Below, piece by piece: positions 24,404 through 30,811 of a stretch of 34,114 nucleotides of DNA; position 1 is the stretch's first letter, and the number at the start of each line of letters is the position of its first letter. The DNA is from Fusobacterium perfoetens (lineage in GTDB: Bacteria; Fusobacteriota; Fusobacteriia; Fusobacteriales; Fusobacteriaceae). The notes under the pieces were generated by a model, which was given only the letters and a program-made list of their open reading frames with translations, was not told the DNA's origin and ran no database searches. The position numbers were made by a program, and so were the translations under genes. Location of the stretch: positions 1 to 34,114 of the forward strand of contig NZ_JADYTX010000023.1 of assembly GCF_021531475.1 (NCBI RefSeq). The letters are read 5' to 3'.

Positions 24404-24663
24404 ATTGAAAAAAAATCTCTTTTATGTTATACTTTGGTTAAGAGATACTTTTTCAGTCAGTTGATTTCTCTTAAAATAATTGACCAAAAAGGTGTGGAGT
24501 TGGGGAGAACAAGAAAATCACGCTCGTTAGCTAACAAAAAATACAAAAAACTTGTATAAAAATATAGTACATTGGAAGATAAAAAAATAAAATGACGGAC
24601 AGCAGAGTAAATTTTGCTCAGATGATAAAATGAAGAAAAGATTGGGAATAAGTATAAATAGCT
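24404..24663 (+). promoter_or_regulatory. CRISPR leader, copy C
   Basis: Same leader as copies A and B: TTGAAA (24405-24410) and TATACT (24428-24433), 17 bases apart, then the conserved transcribed part to the first repeat. Similarity to the other copies starts abruptly at about 24404. Confidence 0.85.
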
Positions 24664-25292
24664 ATTAAGAAACATATCCATTTAAAACAAGGATTAAAAC
24701 ATAATTTCGGATATGGCTAAGTATTATTCTAATACAGATTAAGAAACATATCCATTTAAAACAAGGATTAAAACGATTTTGACTTTGATTCTTTCGTCAG
24801 CTATGTTAAATATTAAGAAACATATCCATTTAAAACAAGGATTAAAACCCTTTTGTTTTAATCAAAGCATCTAAGATAGAATATTAAGAAACATATCCAT
24901 TTAAAACAAGGATTAAAACTAATTTCACCAGTTTCTCTGTCATGTATAGCATATGTGTATTAAGAAACATATCCATTTAAAACAAGGATTAAAACGATTT
25001 CTCAGCATCTAACCAAAATACTTTTTTCATAATTAAGAAACATATCCATTTAAAACAAGGATTAAAACGTGTTATCGACACTATTAATCAAATGTTCTTC
25101 GCATTATTAAGAAACATATCCATTTAAAACAAGGATTAAAACTTGTACCATGTTCTTTAATTCTACTTGTCTTTCTATTATTAAGAAACATATCCATTTA
25201 AAACAAGGATTAAAACTCAACTGTATATAATACTAGATGTCCATTTTCAACTTTATTAAGAAACCTATCCATTTAAAACAAGGATTAGATAC
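24664..25292 (+). CRISPR. CRISPR array 2: nine repeats, eight ordinary spacers
   Basis: Repeats start at 24664, 24738, 24812, 24883, 24959, 25032, 25106, 25180 and 25255. They are identical 37-mers except the last, which has CCTATCC and an ATTAGATAC end. Spacers are 34-39 bp, all different, with no special structure; some read as open coding sequence on one strand (for example spacer 5 reversed gives MKKVFWLDAEK), as expected for phage-derived spacers. The array does not end here but passes into the hairpin-unit array with the same period. Confidence 0.98.
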
Positions 25293-25877
25293 AGAAAACT
25301 TTAATTATAGCGCCACAAATGGCGCTGATATTGAAATTTCAATTCAGTAATAACAAGGATTGAAACCGATTAGGTTTCCACACAAGTGTGGAAAAAGATT
25401 TTATTAGAAATATTTTCCACTTAAAGTAAAAATAAAAAAGAGCTGAGGGCGATAATATCGCTATCAGGTCAAAAAGGTAAAATATTGTCTAGTTAGAATA
25501 AGGATTAAAACCGTGGACTTTTTTGTCCACCGTTAAAACAATCTTTATTTCTAAATTAGAAACATTATCTAGTAAAAATAAGTATTAAAATTAAAGGTCA
25601 TCGACACTTATGTCGACGATTAAGAAACTTATCCAGTAATGACAAGGATTGAAATGTTGATTTTATCGTGATGGACAAAAATGTCCAAGACGATATAAGA
25701 AACTTATACAATAAAAATAAGGATTAAAAGACTTTATAGCATATGTACAAAAAAGTACACTTGCTAATAAATAAGAAACTTATCCGATAAAAATAAGGAG
25801 TGAAACAAATTAGGTTACCCACTTGTGGGCACGGATTTAAAATAAGAAAGATTGTTTAGTTAAAAGAATTAGTTTTT
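25293..25877 (+). ncRNA. Array of about eight hairpin units joined by diverged CRISPR-like repeats
   Basis: Continues array 2 in phase (unit length about 63-80 bp). Diverged repeats: about 25331-25366, 25404-25440, 25475-25511, 25555-25591, 25619-25655, 25694-25730, 25770-25806 and 25841-25877. Each spacer position has a hairpin. H1 AGCGCCA/TGGCGCT (25309-25326, loop CAAA). H2 TTTCCACAC/GTGTGGAAA (25375-25394). H3 GCGAT/ATCGC (25449-25461) inside CTGA/TCAG. H4 GTGGAC/GTCCAC (25513-25530, loop T6) inside AAC/GTT. H5 TCGACA/TGTCGA (25601-25616, loop CTTA). H6 TGGACA/TGTCCA (25672-25687, loop AAAA) inside TATCGT/ACGATA. H7 TGTAC/GTACA (25744-25759, loop A6) inside TAGCA/TGCTA. H8 CCCAC/GTGGG (25818-25829). 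H1 also has a 5-bp outer stem (25301-25305 with 25330-25334). A terminator follows. Stem sequences differ while the design repeats, so this is not random spacer capture. Confidence 0.8.
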
Positions 25878-25949
25878 GATAATAAGTTGGCGAAAATTGA
25901 AAAAGATTTCTAAAAAAATTGAAAAATAGATTATAAATATTAGTAATAT

Positions 25950-25983
25950 AAGGGTATAACATTTTTGAAATACCCTTTTTTTA
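25950..25983 (+). terminator. Intrinsic terminator of array 2 plus hairpin array
   Basis: AAGGGTAT (25950-25957) / ATACCCTT (25970-25977) followed by a T-run. It lies about 75 bases after the last hairpin unit, so leader C can drive a transcript of roughly 1.5 kb covering both parts. Confidence 0.85.
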
Positions 25984-26020
25984 TTTCCTTAAATAATATT
26001 ACTGGCACAGCATAATTTAT

Positions 26021-26098
26021 TTAGATTACAGCATTTACATATAACTGTGACGATGTGCCACCAAAAAACCAAACTCCCTTATATAAAAGTTTTTTCAT
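26021..26098 (-). pseudogene. Fragment with the selD start region fused to unrelated sequence
   Basis: The ATG is preceded by the exact selD ribosome site, and the first five codons (MKKLL) are the same as in selD. Then the frame diverges (YKGVWFFGGTSSQLYVNAVI) and stops after 25 codons. The Cys/Sec motif is absent. It is most likely a leftover of a rearrangement that copied the selD promoter and start; translation of a short peptide is possible. Confidence 0.5.
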
Positions 26099-26166
26099 AT
26101 TATTCCTCCAATTTTTTTATTTATATGTTATTATATCATCTTTTTTTTATTTTTTAAAGGATTGAA
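26084..26166 (-). repeat. Inverted copy of the selD 5' region
   Basis: Identical over 83 bases to 11810-11892, covering the end of an upstream frame, TATAAT-like box, ribosome site and first codons of selD. Confidence 0.9.
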
Positions 26167-26262
26167 GTTAAAAGTATTAACTAGTTTTAGTAATTTTATT
26201 TCTGTCTTATCATTTAGCTTTTCTTGTGCCAGTTCAAGACAACTTGTGACATCATAAGCCAT
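26131..26262 (-). pseudogene. Remnant of the gene that once preceded selD, about 43 codons
   Basis: The minus-strand frame begins MAYDVTSCLELAQEKL and ends in NFNPLKNKKKMI and a stop. That end is the part shared with the region before selD at 11810-11850. The amino acid pattern (a helix with ELAQEKLNDKTEIKLLKL) looks like real coding sequence, and the frame is open further upstream (to about 26310) through GGCAC motifs before a TGA. No ribosome site is obvious. I cannot name the family. Confidence 0.4.
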
Positions 26263-26613
26263 TATAATATCTAGTATTAATAATATTTGGCACAGTGGCA
26301 CAGCTAAAACTCAACTTACTATATACTCTCTCTTTATCATATCTCTTTTTTTATTATATAATATATCATCATATATAAAGAAAATACTGTGCCACCGTGC
26401 CATTTTATATATAACTTATTATTTTTAAATACTTTATAGTGACTCGATTTGCTAAAATAACCCGTGCCTTTGGCACAAAAGCTGTGCCAAAATTATTTTT
26501 TCTAGTCTTTGGATTTATAAAATTTCAACTATTATTATGTTTTTTTTATTATAAATCATAAACTTCTTACATTTGATTAATAGTTTTATCTATCACTATT
26601 TCAAGAATATAAA

Positions 26614-26656
26614 TAAAAAGAGACTGACCTCTAATGAATAGAAATCAATCTCCTTA
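26614..26656 (-). terminator. Intrinsic terminator after the symporter gene
   Basis: On the minus strand a 13-bp stem with GU pairs (26620-26632 with 26640-26652) is followed by TTTTT. It lies about 30 bases after the stop. Confidence 0.8.
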
Positions 26657-26681
26657 ATGAATGAAGTATATTTTTTAGATT

Positions 26682-27992
26682 TTAGTCGTTTGTTATTCTA
26701 CCGAAGTACAATATACCACCGTTTATAAAATAAGAAAGTATAGAAATATAGTTTCCCATATCTCCTCCTATAAGTTTTCCTATAAGAGCAGTAACACCAC
26801 CGGCTATAATTGATAGGATAACAGCTTTTTTCTCAGCTCTAAACCCAAATATTCCAACAAAAGTAGGGATAATAAAGGAACCAGAGTACACTGCCAAAGC
26901 TAAAAGTAGAGTGGACAAGATATATTTCATTTTAACTGCCACTAAGATAGCGAAAACCCCAAATAAAATTGTAACTATTCTTGTAACGAAGATAGCTTTT
27001 TTACTTTTTAAGTCTTTTAAAATCCCTTGGGTAAATAGAGATGACGCAGTAAGAAGTGTGGTATCTGCTGACGAAATCACTGCTGATAAAAGCCCAAAGT
27101 ATAAAACAAAGCTCAAAACCTTTGGAAGTTTTGTATTGGCTATCATAAGAAGAACTGACTCTTTTCCCACATTGTCAAAGGCTTGTATACCATAAACCCC
27201 TAATTTTGTCAAGATAAAAGCAAGTGGTATAAGGACAAGTATCGCCACAATTATAGATTTTCTCATAGTATTATCATCTTTGGCACAGAAAAGTCTCGAA
27301 TAAATATCTGGACCTACAAGATAAGTTGTAGAATAAGTAAGCACCATAACCAATAAATCTATATAGTTAAATTTATGATTTATAACTGGTAAAACCTCTT
27401 TTGTCACTGGCTCTGGCACAATATAGAAAAATGTAAGAACGATACCAGCAAGTATAAACATAAGTTGGATAACGTCAGTTTTTATTATAGAAAGTTGACC
27501 CCCAAGAATTGTATAAACGATAAATACAGTTCCACTTAATAAAACCCCTTGAACATAGTTAAGTGATGAAAGGATAGTAACTATCTTGGCAGCCCCCATT
27601 ATTTGTGAGGCAACAACCCCAAGCCAAGCTATTGGAATTATAAAAGAAGATATTCTTTGGACTTCCTCTCCATAAAAAGTTCCAAGCATACTAGGAAGAT
27701 TGTATCCGTGGAAATTTTTAATATATTTTATCAGTGGATAAAGACAAAGCAGACCAAAACTAGCACACACCAATAGCCAAATCCCTGCCCAACCGCTCAC
27801 ATAAGCAAAATCTACGCTACCGATTATAGCAGAACTACCAAGGATTGATGCAAGCAAACTTCCTGACACTTGTAAAACCCCTGCATTTTTACCTGCAACA
27901 AAGAAATCCTTATCATCTTTGACCTTTTTAAATGATAAAATCCCTATGACAACAACGATTAAAAAATAAAAAAATAACAACATCTCTTTCAT
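26682..27992 (-). CDS. Sodium:solute symporter family protein
   Basis: A 436-residue membrane transporter with about 12-13 hydrophobic segments. The family signature GGQLSIIKTDVIQ (GG-x6-TD-x2-Q type) is near residue 160, and the Na+-site region LSAVISSADTTLLTASSLF is near 305. Early helices carry DFFVAGKNAGV. These proteins import small organic solutes with Na+ at the inner membrane; the solute is not predictable. I start at ATG 27992, six bases after GGGAGAG; an upstream in-frame ATG at 28019 has no ribosome site. It is transcribed alone and divergently from the efflux operon. Confidence 0.9.
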   Translation of the reverse strand: MKEMLLFFYFLIVVVIGILSFKKVKDDKDFFVAGKNAGVLQVSGSLLASILGSSAIIGSVDFAYVSGWAGIWLLVCASFGLLCLYPLIKYIKNFHGYNLPSMLGTFYGEEVQRISSFIIPIAWLGVVASQIMGAAKIVTILSSLNYVQGVLLSGTVFIVYTILGGQLSIIKTDVIQLMFILAGIVLTFFYIVPEPVTKEVLPVINHKFNYIDLLVMVLTYSTTYLVGPDIYSRLFCAKDDNTMRKSIIVAILVLIPLAFILTKLGVYGIQAFDNVGKESVLLMIANTKLPKVLSFVLYFGLLSAVISSADTTLLTASSLFTQGILKDLKSKKAIFVTRIVTILFGVFAILVAVKMKYILSTLLLALAVYSGSFIIPTFVGIFGFRAEKKAVILSIIAGGVTALIGKLIGGDMGNYISILSYFINGGILYFGRITND

Positions 27993-28138
27993 AAAATCTC
28001 TCCCTTTCTTAAATAACAATTACCAAATCTTTTATTATTCTAGCACAGAAAATATATTTATGTTACCTTTAATTTTTTTTAGGTTAACATTTTGCTTTTC
28101 GTTAAAATGTAATGTTATCTTTGGTAAATACAAATAAA

Positions 28139-28167
28139 TTGACTATTCTAATTAAAAAGAGTATAAT
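28139..28167 (+). promoter_or_regulatory. Promoter of the RND efflux operon
   Basis: TTGACT (28139-28144) and TATAAT (28162-28167) are separated by exactly 17 bases, about 70 bases before the first start codon. Confidence 0.85.
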
Positions 28168-28180
28168 GATTTAATAGTGA

Positions 28181-28198
28181 TTTGACTGTTTGGTCAAA
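28181..28198. promoter_or_regulatory. Palindromic operator of TetR/AcrR type
   Basis: TTTGACTGTTTGGTCAAA is an inverted repeat with TTTGAC/GTCAAA arms, just downstream of the -10 box, at the place where a bound repressor would block transcription. TGAC-N6-GTCA sites are common for TetR-family regulators of efflux pumps. No TetR gene is visible in the window. Confidence 0.65.
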
Positions 28199-28234
28199 AA
28201 TTTAATTTTGTTATTTTATATTAACGAGGTGTCT

Positions 28235-29683
28235 ATGAAAAAGAAAATTTTGGCTCTGTTTTTTTCTTTTCTACTGATAGGTTGCTCCAATAATCAAGAG
28301 AAAAAGCCAGAAGAAAAAATTGCTACTCTTACTGGAAAAGATTATTTAAAGCAATATGGTTCTTCTATATCCTTAGAAGAGGCGATACAAATAGCTAGAG
28401 AGAGAAACTTGGATATTAAAACTAAAAGGTTAGAGAGAGAAGTGGCTAGTCTTGATAGAAAGATAGCTTTTGGAAATTTCTTGCCCTCTATAAATGTAAT
28501 GGGTGGTTATACTAAGCTCGATAATCAAGTGGACATTGGTATGGATACTAGCTCTTTAAAAAATGGTTTAGCAGGTGCTTTAGGTAGTCTTGGTCTACCT
28601 CCACAAGCACTGGGAGTTTTAGGAAATTTAATCCCCAATACCCTTTCAACAAGACTGATTGACGAGTCTTTTTATACTTATGGTGTAGGTGTACAAATGC
28701 CAGTCTTTGTTCCGTCAACTTGGTTTTTATACAGTGCTAGAAAAAAAGGTGAAAAGATAAGTGAGCTAGCTGAAAACTTAACTGATAAGATGATACAACT
28801 TCAGATTATGGGAGAATATTTTTATATCCTTGCTCTACAATCAGAGAGAGATTATCTTGTAAATCAGTTAAATTCCGCAAAAGAGATAGAGAAAAAAGCT
28901 CGTATTTCCCTAAAAGTTCAAGGGATTTTACCTTGGGAGCTAGATAAAGCAAAAACTTTGGTAAAAGCTAGAGAACTTTCCCTTAATAATAACGAGAGAG
29001 ATCTAAAGATTGCCAAGATGAACCTTATGAAAAGTCTAAATCTAAATCCATTAGATGATATAGTTATAGAAGATATCTCTATCACTCAAAAGGAGATACC
29101 TACTCTAGAGGATTGTATCTACGAGGCTATTTCACAGAACGAAATATTAAAAATCTCTGATACTGCCAGTGGAGTAAGTAGTGACATTAAAAAGATTGCT
29201 ATCTCTAATTTCTTGCCAAAAGTTATCTTAGGTGGGGGATATATAGAGAACAATAACGATATATTCTTAGATTCAAGTGTAGGATTTGGAAATATAAGCG
29301 GAGTTCTTAGCATATTCAATGGATTTAAAAATATAAACGAATATAAAAAAGCTGTAAGGAGAGAAAATATCTCTCAAATGAAAGTTGAAAAGGAATTTTT
29401 GACAGTTATAATAGAAACTTCCAGAGCTTATAACAATGTAGAAAAGGCTCGTGAGCTATGTGAGATAGCTGACCTTAACTACAAAGCTGAAAGTGGCAGA
29501 ATAAAACAAAAAAGTTCTGAAAAGAAAGTTGGAATGATAGGGGAAGATGAATATTTAAGCTCCCTTTCATCATATGATGAGGCTTTTAGTATGAAGAAAA
29601 AAGCAGATTTTCAATATCAAATGGCTCTTGGAGCTTTAAGCATTGCAATGGGTAAAAATCCCTTTGTCAAAGGAGGAAATTAA
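28235..29683 (+). CDS. TolC-like outer membrane efflux lipoprotein (OMF)
   Basis: The 482-residue product begins with a lipoprotein signal (FLLIGC, lipid Cys at 17), followed by two OEP-type repeats. The first starts at SLEEAIQIARERNLDIKTKRLERE (shown here only in part, SLEEAIQIARERNLD) near residue 46. The second starts near residue 285 (TLEDCIYEAISQNEIL). Long heptad-rich helices follow each, as in TolC/NodT proteins that form the exit duct. I chose ATG 28235 (lipobox at correct distance); an upstream start at 28190 would spoil the signal. First gene of the pump operon; four bases separate it from the adaptor gene. Confidence 0.92.
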   Translation: MKKKILALFFSFLLIGCSNNQEKKPEEKIATLTGKDYLKQYGSSISLEEAIQIARERNLDIKTKRLEREVASLDRKIAFGNFLPSINVMGGYTKLDNQVDIGMDTSSLKNGLAGALGSLGLPPQALGVLGNLIPNTLSTRLIDESFYTYGVGVQMPVFVPSTWFLYSARKKGEKISELAENLTDKMIQLQIMGEYFYILALQSERDYLVNQLNSAKEIEKKARISLKVQGILPWELDKAKTLVKARELSLNNNERDLKIAKMNLMKSLNLNPLDDIVIEDISITQKEIPTLEDCIYEAISQNEILKISDTASGVSSDIKKIAISNFLPKVILGGGYIENNNDIFLDSSVGFGNISGVLSIFNGFKNINEYKKAVRRENISQMKVEKEFLTVIIETSRAYNNVEKARELCEIADLNYKAESGRIKQKSSEKKVGMIGEDEYLSSLSSYDEAFSMKKKADFQYQMALGALSIAMGKNPFVKGGN

Positions 29684-29686
29684 TCT

Positions 29687-30802
29687 ATGAAACTAAAATT
29701 TTTATTACTAATATTATCTATTTGCATTGTTGGTTGTGGAAAAGAGAAAGAAACTATCATAAGACCTGTGGAAACAATCACTGCCAAGATGTCAGTGGAA
29801 AATACAAAATCACAATATCCTGCTGTGGTAGCTCCAGAGAAAGAGGCTTTGCTTTCATTTAGAGTGGCAGGACCTGTTGAGGAGTTTAATGTGGAGATAG
29901 GAAGTTTTGTAAGCAGTGGTTCTGTTATAGCAAAACTAGACGAGAGAGATTATAATCTTCAGTTAGAGGCTTTTAAAAATAAAGAACTAGCAGGTAAAAA
30001 CTCTTATGAGGCAACAAAGGCTGTGGCTGAAAATGCTAGAAAACAATTTGTAAGGGTAGAAACTCTATATAGAGAAAAAGCTATTCCAAAAAAATCTTAT
30101 GACGAAGTTTTGGCAGGAGTAAAGGCTAGCAAAGCCAAAGAACTAGCAACATTTGCTGTATATCAAGAGGCAATGCAAGGTAGAATAAACTGTGAAAACC
30201 AACTTAAAGATACAAGCCTAATAGCTCCGTATGACGGATATATCAAGAAAAAATTTGTTGATGTAGGGTCAGTTGTTGGGGCAGGGATACCTGTTGTATC
30301 AATAGCTTCAGTGGGAAATCACAAGATAAAAATAAATATTTCAGAAAATGATTTGGAAAAATTTAATGATGTAAAAGAGGCAAACTTTGTTTATAACGAC
30401 AAAAAATATCCTCTAAAACTAGAAGAAGTAGGGCAAGTAAAAGGGGCAACAAATACAACTTATCCAGTAACATTTTCTTTTATAGAAGAAAACAATATCC
30501 CGATAGATTCACAAGGTAGTGTAGATGTTACTTTTGCCGAGGAGGGAAAAAATGGGATACTGGTTCCTTGTGAGGCTCTATTTGAAAAAGATGGAAAGGT
30601 AAATATTTGGATTTATAAAGATGGGCAAGTAACTTCAAAAGAGGTAAAAATCATAAGACCTTACTATGACGGACAAGTTATTATATCTGGAGCAAGTTCT
30701 GGAGAAAAAATAGTTACAAAGGGTGTTCACGAATTGTCAGAGGGGCAAAAAGTAAATCTTTTAGAGCCTTTTAGCAAGACAAATGTCGGAGAAGTATTAT
30801 AG
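29687..30802 (+). CDS. RND efflux periplasmic adaptor lipoprotein (MFP)
   Basis: A 371-residue protein with lipobox IVGC (Cys 17). The layout follows HlyD/AcrA-type adaptors: a half-lipoyl strand (SFRVAGPVEEFNVEIGSFV near 60), an alpha-hairpin with heptads (about 90-150), the second lipoyl half (LIAPYDGYIKKKFVDVGSVV near 180), then a beta barrel and membrane-proximal domain (to 371, with GVHELSEGQKV near the end). It links the inner-membrane pump to the OMF channel. It follows the OMF gene by four bases and precedes the pump gene by nine. Confidence 0.94.
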   Translation: MKLKFLLLILSICIVGCGKEKETIIRPVETITAKMSVENTKSQYPAVVAPEKEALLSFRVAGPVEEFNVEIGSFVSSGSVIAKLDERDYNLQLEAFKNKELAGKNSYEATKAVAENARKQFVRVETLYREKAIPKKSYDEVLAGVKASKAKELATFAVYQEAMQGRINCENQLKDTSLIAPYDGYIKKKFVDVGSVVGAGIPVVSIASVGNHKIKINISENDLEKFNDVKEANFVYNDKKYPLKLEEVGQVKGATNTTYPVTFSFIEENNIPIDSQGSVDVTFAEEGKNGILVPCEALFEKDGKVNIWIYKDGQVTSKEVKIIRPYYDGQVIISGASSGEKIVTKGVHELSEGQKVNLLEPFSKTNVGEVL

Positions 30803-30811
30803 AGGTGTCCT

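Larger units (their letters stand above)
26003..26490. repeat. Cluster of GGCAC/GTGCC motifs in inverted and direct order
   Basis: The core TGGCACA or its complement appears near 26003, 26054, 26225, 26288, 26296, 26387, 26396, 26464, 26471 and 26483, in sequence that is otherwise nearly all A and T. A paired block at 26288-26303 (two tandem copies) is the inverted counterpart, with one mismatch, of the block at 26387-26402, flanking about 80 bp of AT-rich DNA. Near 26464-26490 two small palindromes are formed (GTGCC TTT GGCAC, and TTGGCAC/GTGCCAA). The tract could be an iteron-like origin, an operator cluster or a decayed element. No intact gene lies in it. Confidence 0.6.

Noticed and set aside
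24284-24559. 91-codon plus-strand frame over leader C
   Set aside because: It runs through the CRISPR promoter and leader, has no ribosome site, and is not kept in the other leader copies.
21808-25292. Self-targeting spacers against the prophage or other genes in the window
   Set aside because: I compared spacers by eye with the coding sequences here and saw no match. A genome-wide search was not possible.
25293-25877. Tandem Rho-independent terminators
   Set aside because: The hairpins have no T-tract after them, are mostly moderate in GC, and lie in phase with CRISPR repeats; the true terminator is at 25950-25983.
25293-25877. Simple decay of old CRISPR repeats and spacers
   Set aside because: Decay would not create a hairpin in every spacer position, nor shared changes among the repeats.
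26282-26490. Sigma54 promoters (TGGCAC as a -24 element)
   Set aside because: The expected GC element at the right distance (-12) is not found next to any of the motifs, and no gene follows.
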